Below are positions 1 through 10,340 of a stretch of 64,000 bases of DNA, in pieces; the first letter of the stretch is position 1; each line of letters opens with the position of its first letter. Origin of the DNA: Brasenia schreberi. Taxonomy: Eukaryota; Streptophyta; Magnoliopsida; Nymphaeales; Cabombaceae. The stretch spans positions 8,755,501 to 8,819,500 of the forward strand of contig JAYKKT010000080.1 in the NCBI GenBank assembly GCA_036023115.1, read 5' to 3'. Both the position numbers and the translations under genes were made by a program. The notes under the pieces are model-generated. The model ran no database searches. It was given only the letters and a program-made list of their open reading frames with translations, and was not told where the DNA came from.

Positions 1-141
1 CAGAGATGCAATTTGTTCTGTTATCCTGTCATTCAATAGGTAAAACAAAGACTAGAAAAGCTTGGTAACTTAACGAGTTTAGTACAGAACTGAGAAGAAG
101 AAACTCCGAGGAAAACTCTAGGAGGTTAATCTGTTAGTTAC

Positions 142-273
142 CTTCGAAACATCAATGGCGTCAGCAACTTCGAAAGTATAAGGTTCGTAAAAAGCCTCAA
201 CGGAGAAATCAATAACCGGGCTTCGATCATGGTCCATGCACGTGCACGCCTCAAAGGGGACGGCTTCATTTAC
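142..273 (-). CDS. Unidentified exon-like open segment at window edge
   Basis: On the minus strand a 44-codon open stretch runs from just after a stop at 274-276 to a good splice donor (TCGAAG then GTAACT) at 142/141. Its peptide is acidic and looks protein-like (CMDHDRSPVIDF, AFYEPYTFEVADAI), and the segment is richer in G+C than its surroundings. The acceptor side is unclear: AG dinucleotides occur near 270 but without a clear pyrimidine tract. I do not recognise the family. Any following exon would lie outside the window. It may be an internal exon of a gene whose earlier part includes the open frame at 328-672, or chance. Confidence 0.3.
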
Positions 274-327
274 TCATTGTACTTGTAACTCAATACAGAA
301 ACAACGCATATCACTTCAAAGTTCTCT

Positions 328-672
328 TCAAGCTCGATAACCGATTTTCCTCATAAGAACCCGCGGGAGAAATGGGTGGCCCTGGCCGTCACCGCCTGCG
401 TTCTTCGGCAGCAGCCGGAAATTGAGGTTCCCACTGAGTTGTTGAGTGATTAAAACCCCGGAAGACTGAACTTGAGAAAAGGGTGTCATGGTTTGTGATA
501 CAAGAACTCGTGTTTGGTGAAGAGTCAAGGTGCACAAAGTGAACTCCTCTGATGCTGCCAGGGATGCAAGGAGGAGAAGAATTTGAGAGCTATTCTTCTG
601 ACATCTGACAGTTGATGTTTTTGTAAGTTTGGTGTTTCCAGGAAGCCCTTCACCCCTCATGATTCCATCCAT
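328..672 (-). CDS. Unidentified 114-codon open frame, possible first exon
   Basis: A minus-strand ATG-to-stop frame of 114 codons. It contains a short hydrophobic run near residues 31-37 (ILLLLAS) and a G+C-rich stretch near residues 85-105 (LPKNAGGDGQGHPFLPR). No domain is recognised. It lies upstream, in transcription order, of the exon-like segment at 142-273, and GT dinucleotides in the G+C-rich part could act as donors, so the two could belong to one gene running off the left edge. It could equally be chance; no homology supports it. Confidence 0.2.
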   Translation of the reverse strand: MDGIMRGEGLPGNTKLTKTSTVRCQKNSSQILLLLASLAASEEFTLCTLTLHQTRVLVSQTMTPFSQVQSSGVLITQQLSGNLNFRLLPKNAGGDGQGHPFLPRVLMRKIGYRA

Positions 673-2029
673 GTCTCTGCGTCTAGCCTGTTACGGGTTG
701 TCACTGATAGAGTAAAGGTTGATCATAGGTCACCCGGATTCCAAGCGTGTTAAAGTTCAGTTTCAAGTTCAAACAGTTCACCAGTAACCCCAATAAATGG
801 AGCTTAGATTTAAGCATGGAGAATTGTATCAAGTAATCTGAGAGTCTTTTGCCCCGATCTCCTTTACACGTGAAAGAAGAAGTCTTCTTGTTTCTTTCGC
901 TTCTCCAAATTTATGCATGAGCAGAAAGTAAGGGTACAACAAAGAGAAATTTATTGCCTTGTGTTTGATACAACTTGGTCTTAACAGATAGGACAAACTT
1001 GATCAAGAGGTTCACCTCCCTTAATAACAAGTCAACCACGCTGAGCTTGCATGTGAACCGAAACTAGAGTTGGAGTCGAAGACCGAATTGGACTTGTCAT
1101 ATCTTGATTTACAAGCATGAATCTAGCTCATGCGACAAACTTCCCTTAGTAGGGTAGAGCTTGAAATCATTCAAGAACTCGTTCTGCATTTACAGTGAGA
1201 AAGGTCGACGGTTAAAACTGAATCCTTTTATCCTTTTGATGATTTAGTTCAATTAACTCTCTTTCAATTTGCAAGTAGTGCCTTTTTGTACTGTTGTGGA
1301 CCCATCTCTATGCTTATGAAATTTTAATTCGAGTGTTAAGATGGTTTTAACTTAATCACTGACATTATTTAAATATGGTTGATATACAAAACGAGTTTCT
1401 AGTATCTTGATTTTGGTGTTTAAATAGTGATGGGATGTGTTGTACTTAGTACCTGTCGACACGCTACGTTTCTAACCGAGACATACATGAAAAATCAAAT
1501 TGGGTTGGTGTTCATGCTATATGACTCACATTGTTCCACTGCTGACGTGATATTTGGTCATGGTGTCAATGTTTTAGATTTTGTAGATTGGTCAAGCTTC
1601 GTTGGTTCGAGTTGTTCAGTATTTGTTTACACCAAGGAAGGTCCTAGTTTGAGTCATGTGAATGGAGAAAACCAGCAATGAGAAGGTTTTACCTTCATAG
1701 CATGCTGACTTCGCTTGATCGAGAATAGCAGGGTTCCCTGTGAGCTTCCCGATACCCATGATTTAAACTAAAAAGAAAAAGTTTTTAGTCATAACATCCC
1801 TTGGGGATTACTCATCATCTGCATATCTTCTTATAACATACTTAACAGTAAATCGTATTCAATCTCTTCTCTGTCACCTTTTGTTCTACCTATTAGTTGG
1901 TTTTAAAACAGATGAAATGATTTTATAGATTTTGGATTATAGGGTAGAGGTATGCTTTGCTGGTCTAGAAATATATCAAAAAGAAAATAAAAAGAGGGAA
2001 AAAACTACTACATCAACTTACTTTATTTG
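673..2029. other. No supported gene
   Basis: AT-rich intergenic sequence. Short frames (such as 1427-1681 plus) show no recognisable domain, no splice context and no compositional contrast. I see no repeat that I can name here. Confidence 0.5.
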
Positions 2030-2712
2030 GAAGAATCTATTTGATATGAAACCTGAGTAGAAAGGATTTATGCATGCCTACTGATTTTCTTACACATACG
2101 GTCTGCCACACGATGGATGACTCATCAAAGTGATAAAGATCAACTCACTTGCCACCAATTAAGGATAAGAGAGACTTGAAATAAATGCTAGAAAAAACTG
2201 AATGAAAATTCCTTATACCTAATCTTATTTATACTCAAGACAACCTCCTGAGCTAAGGCAGATTAACTTGTTATAAAGGCTCTTCTAGGAAATAGATAAT
2301 CACCTAGTAAAATGCTGTGAACTTGCTATAAAGAGTTTCCTAGAAAATAGATAATCACCTAGTAAAATGCTGATACAGGCTCAACCATCTATGAGCTTGC
2401 TATAATTGTTGTTTTGGTAATTGCTAAGGCCACTAAATGAATATTAAATTTGAATTATCTATCTCTAAAATGAGCCAACTAGAATTGTTGATTTTAAGAG
2501 ATATTGAGAATCTTTTAGCTAGCTTAAATGTGGCTTTACTCTTAAGTGACCTCTTAGTGGAGTAAACAAACAACTTTGAGTTTGCTGAAGTCATTAATGT
2601 TCCATTCACCTAGTAATGTTTTTGGGTTCCACTTCGGGTACGAGTAAGAGGTCCCTTATAACGATCAGTGAGTCCTTCTTATTAGGTTAGATCATTAATG
2701 CCTGATCTTTCA
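2030..2712 (-). repeat. Ty3/gypsy-linked LTR-like repeat, copy 1
   Basis: This block is related along its length to 3215-3866 and 4026-4762, all three in the same direction. Shared landmarks are a 'cactcgccaccagttaagga'-like line, a 'tcctatttatactcagga'-like line, and 'aatcacctagtaaaatg', which occurs twice within this copy about 60 bp apart. The block begins, in minus-strand terms, right where a gypsy integrase reading frame ends, which is where a 3' LTR or 3' untranslated region would lie. No matching TG..CA ends or target duplication were found, so the LTR assignment is an inference. Confidence 0.5.
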
Positions 2713-3000
2713 TCCTCCTCCAAGGGTTGGTGAGGATTTTTCCTCAAATATGGATTCTCAATATCTTCCTTGTAAGTAATAAAATCCATAATGTTGAAAG
2801 AACAAGAAACATTGAACCCCTCCGATAGATCTATCTTATAAGCATTGTCATTTATCTTCTTCAAAATCTTAAATGGGCCATTGGCTCGGGGCATGAGTTT
2901 AGATCGACGCTTGTGTGGGAACTTAGATTTGTTGAGATGTATCCATTCAAACTTGGTGATCCATGTCTCATCGATCCATTCTTGCCCTTAGTGCATTCGT
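2682..3000 (-). pseudogene. Ty3/gypsy polyprotein C-terminus (integrase tail relic)
   Basis: Minus-strand translation gives the typical end of a plant gypsy Pol: a line equivalent to 'GDLVWVHLRKERFP' (here WIHLNKSKFPHKRRSK), then LMPRANGPFKIL, INDNAYKIDL, and an acidic tail ending at a stop at 2682. In intact elements this part follows the integrase core and precedes the 3' LTR. No integrase core, RNase H or reverse transcriptase is visible upstream (3000-3215), so only about 100 codons remain. The element ran from high to low coordinates. Confidence 0.8.
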
Positions 3001-3214
3001 GCAGTTAAGCCCAACTCAAGGAGTTTGGGTCTACATCATAGTGACTGGTATTAGATCGGTTAGGAGAAGGAGCTCTTTGTCGCAATAATTCCTCAAGGCT
3101 TTGGGTCACCTATACCACCTCAGCTATGAGTACCTTCTATCTACATTGCAGTGCCATTATCTAAGCTTCATCAAGAGTCATACCTCGTGGTACTTGGGGC
3201 ATTGAAATCTTGTC

Positions 3215-3866
3215 CTGCCATCCTCTCTATCTTAATGAAAGCACCAAATGATATGAAACTTGAGTTGAGAGGATTCACGCACATCTATTTATTTCCTTAC
3301 ACACACAACCTATCACATGATGGATATGACTTATCAAAGTGATAAAGATCAACTGACTTACCACCGGTTAAAGATAAGAGAGATTTGAAGCAAATACTAG
3401 AAAACAATCGAATAAAAATTTCTTAGACCTGATCCTATTTATACTCAGGACAACCCTTGAGCTAGGTTTAAGGCATATTAACTTGCTATAAAGACTCTTC
3501 TAAGAAATAGATAATCACCTAGTAAAATGCTAATATAGACTCAACCATCTATGAGCTTGTTATAATTGTTGTTTTAGTAATTGCTAAAGCCACTAAATAA
3601 GCACTAAATTTGAATTGTATCTCCAAAATGAGCCAATTAGAGTTGTTGAGTTTAAGAGATGTTGAAAATCTCTTAGCTGGCTTAAATGTGAATTTAACAA
3701 ACAACCTTGAGTTTGTTGAAGTCATTAATGCTTTATTCACCCAATAATGTTTGGATTCGAACTGGGTTGGGTTGTTGGTTCTACTCCGGGCATGAGTAAG
3801 AGGTCCCTGATAGCGATGAGTGAGTCTTCTAATGAGGTTAGATAATGTACCTGGTCCTTCATCATG
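3215..3866 (-). repeat. Ty3/gypsy-linked LTR-like repeat, copy 2
   Basis: Second copy of the block at 2030-2712, sharing the 'tgataaagatcaactgactt', 'gatcctatttatactcagga' and 'aatcacctagtaaaatgct' lines and the same end near a 'gaggttagat' motif. It lies on the 5' side of the integrase relic in element terms. Together with copy 1 it could represent LTRs of a collapsed element, but its spacing from copy 1 is far too short for a full gypsy element. Confidence 0.5.
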
Positions 3867-4025
3867 ACAGAAATGAAGATGTTGAGATAGATGCACACAA
3901 GAAAAGATTGTATACATGATAAAGTTATTAGAAACAAATTAGGAGTTACATCAATATTTGATAAAATAAGAAAAAAAATTAAATGGTTTGAACATATAGA
4001 AAGATGATCAAAGAAAGTTTTGATA
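3867..4025 (+). mobile_element. LINE ORF2 C-terminal fragment
   Basis: Plus-strand sequence of about 160 bp closely matches the region after the reverse transcriptase in the two larger LINEs here (compare 6196-6250 and 43090-43200). The translation reads MTEMKML, a stop, then HTRKDCIHDKVIRNKLGV and WFEHIERRSKK, a line normally reading [10 protein letters not shown]. It carries stops and frameshifts and has neither end of the LINE. It sits at the junction between two LTR-like copies. Confidence 0.75.
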
Positions 4026-4762
4026 AGACACGGTCTGTTACACGGTGGATATGACTATTGATTTCCTTACACACAAGATCTGCACCACAATGGATATGAC
4101 TCACTAAAGTGATAAAGACCGACTCACTCGCCACCAGTTAAGGATAAGAGAGAGATTTGAAGGAAATGTTGGAAAACAACCAAATGAAAATTCCTTAGAC
4201 CTGATCCTATTTATACTCAGGACAACTCCCTGAGATAGGTTTAAAACATATTAACTTGCTATAAAGACTCTTCTAGAAAATAGACACTCTTCTAGAAAAT
4301 AGACAATCACCTAGTAAAATGTTGATATAGGATCAACTACCTATGAATTAGCTATAAAGACTTTCCTAAGAAATAGACAATCACCTAGTAAAATGTTGAT
4401 GCAGGCTCAACCATCCATGAGCTTTGCTATAATTGTTGTTTTGGAAATTGCTAAGACTACTAAATGAACATTAAATTCAAATTGTTTATCCACAAAATGA
4501 GCCAAGTGAAGTTGTTGATTTTAAGAGATGTTGAGAATCTCTTAGTTGGTTTAAATGTTGCTTTACCCTTAAGTGATCTCTTGGTGGAGTAAACAATCAA
4601 CCTTGAGTTTGCTAAAGTCATTAATCCTTCGTTCACCCAGCAATGTTTTGGGTTCGAACCGGGTTGAGTTACTAGTTTTACTTCGGGCATGAGTAAGAGG
4701 TCCCTCATAGTAATTGGTGAGTCCTTCTGAGGTTAGATCATTTGTGACTTGTCTTTCGTCAC
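4026..4762 (-). repeat. Ty3/gypsy-linked LTR-like repeat, copy 3
   Basis: Third copy of the block at 2030-2712. Like copy 1 it carries internal duplication of the 'aatcacctagtaaaatgttg' line (near 4306 and 4379) and of 'tcttctagaaaatagac'. Open frames across it are shadows without any domain. No LTR termini could be fixed. Confidence 0.5.
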
Positions 4763-5344
4763 TATGATTGAAGAGAATTCTATTAACACAGAAATATTCA
4801 AAATGTTTTCAGTTATTATGGAAAGTCATTCATACACATATATATTATATATATACATACATGTATAAGAATATACTATATAAATATATCTATATGTAAT
4901 AACTGAAAAATTAACTTATATATTCTACGTATAAAATAACACACGTATATGTATTTGACCTCATCAAGTACGGAAAAAGGCTTAATTATGTTGTTATTAA
5001 TATGGTTCATCATAAAGAAGAACAAAGCACATAAAAGCTCTTTGAAATGAAGAAAAAGGTCGGCAAGAGGTAAGGGAAAGAATGAGAAAAATAAGTGCCT
5101 CGTCTTATTCTAATTATGTGCCGAATCCTCATTCCATATATAAAGTTGTTTAGTACAATTTATGTTTGGAAAAATGCAGGATGAAGGTATGTCTTGATCT
5201 TGTTTTGACGCAATGTATTTAACCATTATGCAATCAATACATAATCAAAGGAGAAGTAATATGGAAGATAAAACTGTTTCCAGATATTTGCATCCAATGA
5301 TTGATTTCTGAAACAGATTCTTTTTCTTTTTTTGGTTATAACAG
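4763..5344. other. AT-rich spacer, no gene seen
   Basis: Contains an irregular (TA)-rich stretch around 4838-4905 and otherwise ordinary AT-rich sequence. The pyrimidine-rich run at 5319-5334 directly precedes the exon-like segment that starts at 5345. Confidence 0.5.
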
Positions 5345-5473
5345 GAGACCGAAGCCTGAGGCACCCCAGGAATTGAGCTCGCTGCCTGCATCATCGGAGT
5401 CGGAGAGCCCTGCCAGAACTAATGCTCCGGGTGCACTTTTGAAGTGGATTAAGAATATTATTCAAAATTACAG
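5345..5473 (+). CDS. Orphan 129-bp exon, product unknown
   Basis: A run of T/C followed by 'ttataacag' at 5336-5344 forms a strong acceptor, and 'ttacag' followed by 'gttgag' at 5473/5474 forms a donor. The 129 bases between are open, divisible by three, and markedly richer in G+C than either flank. The encoded 43 residues contain a Pro/Glu/Ser-rich part (RPKPEAPQELSS, SESESPART) and then a basic, possibly helical part (GALLKWIKNIIQNYR). I do not recognise the protein. No partner exon is visible within several kilobases, and a LINE starts 150 bp downstream, so it may be a stranded exon of a broken gene or part of a gene with long introns. Confidence 0.4.
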
Positions 5474-5894
5474 GTTGAGAAAAAGATGCCTTATGATTAT
5501 ATCTGTGGCGGATCTATTTTGAGCCCACCAAGTGGGAAGTTTGTCATACCCGATCCAATCTCTTCTATTTCGATTACTTCCAGAGTATGATCGGGAATGT
5601 AATTTCTTCCAAAGGTTTTGCCAACAACAACTAAGCCTTTTCCCATACTAGACGGGGTCAGCTACATGGATTCTTTGTTTCCACAGATTCCTATCGTGTG
5701 CCATGTTAGCAGTTAACTCCCAATAAGCTAGATCATTCTTTATTGTTTCTTTCCAACACTTTTGTTGTCGTCCTCTACCTCTTTTAATACTTTCCAAATT
5801 TAGTTTTTCTAACCTTCTTATAGGTTCTTTTGATCTTCTTTCTATATGTCCAAACCATCTTAAACGATGTTCTCTCATTTTATCCTCTATTGGT

Positions 5895-6252
5895 GAGTTT
5901 GATCATTTGGTTACTTCAGAGGACATAGAAATTAAAATTGAGACACATTGCATTCCCCAAAAGGAAAGTTTTAAATACCTAGGGTCAATTTTTCAGAGTG
6001 ATGGAAGAATTGATTGTTACACATAGAATTAATGATAGTTGGTTAAAATGGAGAGGAGCATCAGGTATTCTTTGTGATAAGAAGATACCATTAAAGTTAA
6101 AAGGTAAATATTATAGAGCAACAATTAGGCCTGCCATGTTTTATGGTTCTGAGTGTTGGCCAGTTAATCATCAACATGTACAAAAGATGTCTGTGACAGA
6201 AATGAAGATATTGAGATAGATGAGTGGTCATACAAGAAAAGACCGTATACAA
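5895..6252 (+). mobile_element. Inverted internal segment of the LINE
   Basis: This roughly 355-bp piece reads on the plus strand ([66 protein letters not shown]) while the LINE on both sides reads on the minus strand. Compared with the LINE at 41.1-43.4 kb, where the same line is in normal order (42,790-43,150), it is the exact missing piece in flipped orientation. About 9 bp is lost at one joint and about 30 bp at the other. Confidence 0.85.
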
Positions 6253-7570
6253 TATATTTTGTCTTTGTTCTACTAAGTCAGAGGCCTTTGCTTTCTAATG
6301 TTTCTCTCCATAGTTCGAATTTTCTATTAACTTTTTCCTTAGACTCCTCCACTAATACAATGTCATATGCAAATAACATACACCAAGGTACTTCATCTTG
6401 AATATGTTTTGTTAACTCATCCATCACCATTATAAATAAGTATGGACTTAAAGTTTATCCTTGATGTAACCCAATATTAACTTCAAAGAAGTCTATTGTT
6501 CCTTCATGAGTCCTCACACATATTTTTGCACCATCGTACATGTCTCTTGTAAGGTTAATATATGTCAATGGGATACCTCTTTTTTCCAAAGTTCTCCAAA
6601 GAACCTCCCTCGGTACCCTATCATAAGCTTTTTCTAGATCAATAAATATCATGTTAAGGACTTTCTTTTTTGCTCTAAAATATTTCATAAGACGTCTCAA
6701 AAGGTGAATCGCTTCAATAGTAGATCTGCCTGGCAAGAATCCAAATTGGTTCTCTATTGTACTTGATACTTGTCTTAATCTACATTCGATAATTCTTTCC
6801 CATAATTTCATAGTATGACTCATTAACTTGATACCTCGATAATTCTCACAATTTTGAATGTCTCCCTTGTTCTTATATACGGGTATAAGTGTACTTGCTC
6901 TCCATTCCTCGGGCATCTTTTGGTTTTTCCATATTTCATTAAATAGTCTTTTGAGCCAAGTGATTCCTATTTCTCCTAGTATTTTCCAAACTTCTATAGG
7001 AATATTATCTGGTCCTACCGATTTACCACCCTTCATATGTTTAAGAGCCTCTTTGACTTCATTCTTTTGAATACGTCACTAGAAATTGTGGTTTATATAC
7101 TTTTCTGACTTAGCTAAATCTCCTAAAATAATACTAACATCTTTATTTTCATTAAAAAGATTATAAAAATAGTTTTTTCATCTATTTCTTATATCATCAT
7201 TTGCCACTTGAATTTTTTCATCCTCATCTTTTATGCATCTAACATAATTAAGATCTTTAGTTTTCTTATCTCTAGCCCTAGCTATCCTAAAAATATCTCT
7301 TTCACCCTCTTTTGAGTTGAGTTTTTTATATAAGTCCCAAATCTTAGCTTTTGTTTCACTAACAGTCTTTTTCGCTTTCTTCTTTGCTTTCTTATAAGCT
7401 TCTAAAGTATCACTAGTTTTCTTTGCATAATGTAATTTGTAACATGCCCTCTTTGCCTTGATTTTATTTTGTACTACTTCACTCCACCACCAAGCTTCTT
7501 TTTGTGGTGGTACACCTCCCTTAGATACCCCTAACACATCTTTCGCCACTTTCTTAATATGTATAGCCAT
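6253..7570 (-). pseudogene. LINE linker and reverse transcriptase, disrupted
   Basis: 7178-7570 encodes a Lys-rich linker. 6455-7036 encodes the RT core: [54 protein letters not shown], and [17 protein letters not shown], which carries one catalytic Asp. After a stop (HQG then TAA) the frame continues through FIMVMDELTKHIQDEVPWCM to LFAYDIVLVEES, where the second catalytic pair has lost an Asp (Tyr instead). The RT line ends at the inversion boundary near 6253. Confidence 0.88.
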
Positions 7571-7711
7571 ATTATTTCACATATCACAAGGTGTGCCAAC
7601 ATAATTCCAAACATCTCCTTCAAGGACTTTCTGTTTAAATATATCTTCTTTCTCGCTTTTGAGGTTCCACCATTTAGTTCGAATAGCTCGATGTACTCTT
7701 TTCTTCTTTGT

Positions 7712-8500
7712 CTATTTTTTTATTTGTAAATCCATAACTAAAAGTCGATGTTGGGTGGTTAAGCTTTCTCCTGGAATTACCTTACAATTTTTACAATATG
7801 CTCTATCTTTTTTTTTACAAATAAAGTAATCAATTTGTGTTTGTAATAAGCCACTCTTATAAGTAATTAAATGTTCATCTCGTTTTTTGAAGATTGTATT
7901 GACTATAAAGAGATCAAACGCCATAGCAAAATTTAAAATCTCCCTACCTTTCTCGTTTATATCCCCAAAACCAAAGTTTCCATGAATCCCTTGATATCCT
8001 AATGCCTCTTTACCGACATGTCCATTTAAATCTCCTCCTAAACAAATCATCTCCCTTTGTGGAATCTTTTGAAACACCTTATCTAACTCTTCCCAAAAAA
8101 TTGTCTTTATACTATCTTCTAATCCTACTTGGGGTGCGTAAGCACAAACTATATTCAAAACCTCTGCTCCTAACACTAATTTCAACGTCATGATTCGGTC
8201 ACCATATCGTTGTATGTCTACTACACTCTCCTTTAAATCTTTAGTTATGATAATACCAACTCCGTTTCGAGCCTTTTCTTTACCTGAGTACCGTAGATTA
8301 AAACCTGTATCCTCTATCTCCTTTGCTTTTTTTTCAACCCATTTTGTCTCTTGTAATCATAGAATATGAATCTTTCTTCGAATCATAGTATCTACCACCT
8401 CCATTAGCTTACCGGATAATGTTCCGATATTTCAAGAACCAATACAAATCTTATTATCTAGGACTAGCTTCCTTACCCCCGCATCCATCTATAATCAAAA
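7712..8500 (-). pseudogene. LINE endonuclease domain (APE-like), disrupted
   Basis: The minus-strand frame from the ATG near 8488 reads KLVLDNKICIGS, a stop where Trp is usual, NIGTLSGKLMEVVD, another stop, then LQETKW, NGVGII, AYAPQVGLEDS, GGDLNGHVG, and a final line with LTTQHRLLVMDLQ. QETKW carries the catalytic Glu; GGDLNGHVG carries the Asp/Asn of the active site of apurinic-like endonucleases. The last 159 codons (7712-8191) are uninterrupted. In LINEs this domain nicks the target DNA. Confidence 0.85.
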
Positions 8501-8948
8501 TGCGGAGACCCTCTCTGAAAATTTTTCACTACATTCGGGCGGTAATGTAGTGGGACTAACTTCTTTACCCACAACTGTTAATGATGTGGGAACCCTCTTT
8601 GCAATTGATTCATTATATTCGGGCGAAAATGTAGTGGCTCTTGCTTACTTCTTATTGCATTCGGGCTCTGCAGCACGTCGCTAGGCGGGACGCCCCAAAG
8701 CAATGCTCATAATTTTTGTAATCCATGTTATAAAAATCCGACGAAGTTTTATGCGGGCTGTCGGAAGCCTAACACAACCCTCCTCCTTCATTCGGGCTTG
8801 GGACCAGCAATGCAAGGGTGATCCCTTACATGGGCGGAGTTTTCCAATGAATACCTGGAAACCCTTATTATTCAACTTGTCCCTCTCAAATAAGCACCTC
8901 GGCCCTTCTCTATCAACCTATCGCCACAATGATGACAACGGATCCGTT

Positions 8949-8950
<2 letters not shown>

Positions 8951-9030
<80 letters not shown>
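8951..9030. repeat. (CT)n(AT)n compound microsatellite
   Basis: About 16 CT units followed directly by about 24 AT units. It lies just upstream of the LINE 5' side. Open frames across it are low-complexity artefacts. Confidence 0.95.
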
Positions 9031-9033
<3 letters not shown>

Positions 9034-9277
9034 CATCCTATGGATTTGATGTGGAATCATATTTGTTCAGTGATCCATTCGGCAGTTGGATTTTCTTCTG
9101 GGGAATGGACCTGTTTGAGTTTGAATCATGATTCATTTAAATATTTTTTGGGAATGCTGGACTGTAGTTTCGATTGCACTTGTAGTTTGTGGTTTATCCA
9201 ATCTGATTGCCTCAAACGTTTATTGCGGTTCAATCTTGTAAAGGGAGTTCCAAAGATTGTTCTGTTGCAATTCTTTT

Positions 9278-9550
9278 CTATTTGGTTTTAGCCACCGACT
9301 TATCAGGGTTTGTTTGAATCTTATTTAATAGCTCATACTTGAATTGTGCAACGTTAGGCACTCTTGACACAATAGGGCTTCTTATGATTTCTTTGGATCC
9401 TCTTTCATACAGACGAGAAGTTTCTCTCTCAAATAGCGCGAAATGATCAGCTTTTCCTTTTTTAGGCTTCCAAGCAAAGTAAGTTCCAATTTGCCAACTA
9501 ATTAGGTGTGGCAATTTCAGTGATGCACGAAAACCCAACACGAGCATACC
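9278..9550 (-). CDS. Unidentified terminal exon
   Basis: A minus-strand acceptor ('catgtttcag' ending at 9551) is followed by an open frame of about 90 codons ending in a stop at 9278. The peptide is basic and looks like real protein: GFRASLKLPHLISWQIG, AWKPKKGKADHFALFE, YERGSKEIIRSPIVSRVP, then a KSVAKTK tail. I cannot name the family. A mini-LINE lies at 9586-9710 immediately upstream, and no earlier exon was found up to 10.1 kb, so the gene may be truncated or a retained fragment. Confidence 0.35.
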   Translation of the reverse strand, partial: GMLVLGFRASLKLPHLISWQIGTYFAWKPKKGKADHFALFERETSRLYERGSKEIIRSPIVSRVPNVAQFKYELLNKIQTNPDKSVAKTK

Positions 9551-9585
9551 TGAAACATGTATGTAGATCGAATCCTTAAATTATA

Positions 9586-9710
9586 CAACAACTAAGCCTT
9601 TTCCCATACTAGATGAGGTCGGTTACATGGATTCTTTGTTTTGTCGGAAGCCTAACACAACTCTCCTCCTTTATTCGGGCTTGGGACAGGTCATGCAAGG
9701 GTGATCCTTC
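9586..9710 (-). mobile_element. Mini-LINE: 5' tip fused to 3' tip
   Basis: About 65 bp matching the LINE 5' leader (compare 8767-8825) is joined directly to about 57 bp matching the LINE 3' tip (compare 5622-5690), with some 3 kb missing between. The joint is at about 9642. The copy is flanked by 'aaattata' on both sides (9578-9585 and 9711-9718), which extends to an imperfect 14-15-bp direct repeat, as expected of target-primed insertion. Confidence 0.75.
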
Positions 9711-9718
9711 AAATTATA

Positions 9719-10340
9719 TCACAATAATTTAGTGAGATTAGTATACTTTGCTGCAACAGTAGCAGGCTCATGATTTTTGCAAAATTGAAGCACAGAGCAG
9801 ATGGTCCGACTATAAAAGTTATTCATTTCATTACTTCCATGGTCGTGTCCTTTGCCGTGCTACTATTGAAAGGATCCGAAACACGAAATCGGTAGCATTA
9901 TGACATGAAAGGCCCCTGCATGACTTGAAGGTTTTGCTGTTTTCTACACAACATGATATGAAAAAAAGAAGCCCGGTTTGGGTCAACCTGTTTTGTACTC
10001 GGGACACGAACATGAACCAGAAACACGAAATGGCTGGCCCTGAGACTAAGTACTGCTCTTGAAAACCTCAAAAAAAATTACTTCGGTGACATCTCAAGCT
10101 TACTAAACCTTGTCAAAAGCACTAAAAATATGTTTATCACAATACAGTAATTTCTTTGCTGATTATTTTAAAATTTGAATGCCCACATGATGTGCGGCAA
10201 ACAGCGGCGGATCTAGAAAATAACATGGGGGCCGGCAAGCAAGAGCCATGGCTGCACCAGGCATCTCTGTGTTTTAGGTCACGGTTATACCATCGGCTGT
10301 ACAGCAGTCCACAATTAAAACCATACCCATGCAACGAAAA
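9719..10340. other. No gene seen; diffuse repeat-like sequence
   Basis: Contains repeated 'cacgaa' words (9880-10030) such as 'gaaacacgaaat' and 'gacacgaacatgaa', the sort of diverged dispersed repeat common in plant DNA. No coding support. Confidence 0.35.

Larger units (their letters stand above)
5622..8845 (-). mobile_element. LINE (RTE-like, endonuclease + reverse transcriptase), near full length, defective
   Basis: A non-LTR retrotransposon running from high to low coordinates. It has a 5' leader (8500-8845), an APE-type endonuclease (about 7712-8500), a basic linker (7178-7570), a reverse transcriptase (about 6253-7036), a C-terminal '[15 protein letters not shown]...[11 protein letters not shown]' region (5646-5880) and a 3' tip ending in (TTG)n, read on the plus strand as 'caacaacaac'. 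This is the family often mis-annotated in plants as 'craniofacial development protein 2-like'. It is dead: stops lie near the endonuclease start, the endonuclease, linker and RT frames are interrupted, and the RT motif usually FADD reads FAYD. The segment at 5895-6252 is inverted. No clear target duplication was found. Confidence 0.9.
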
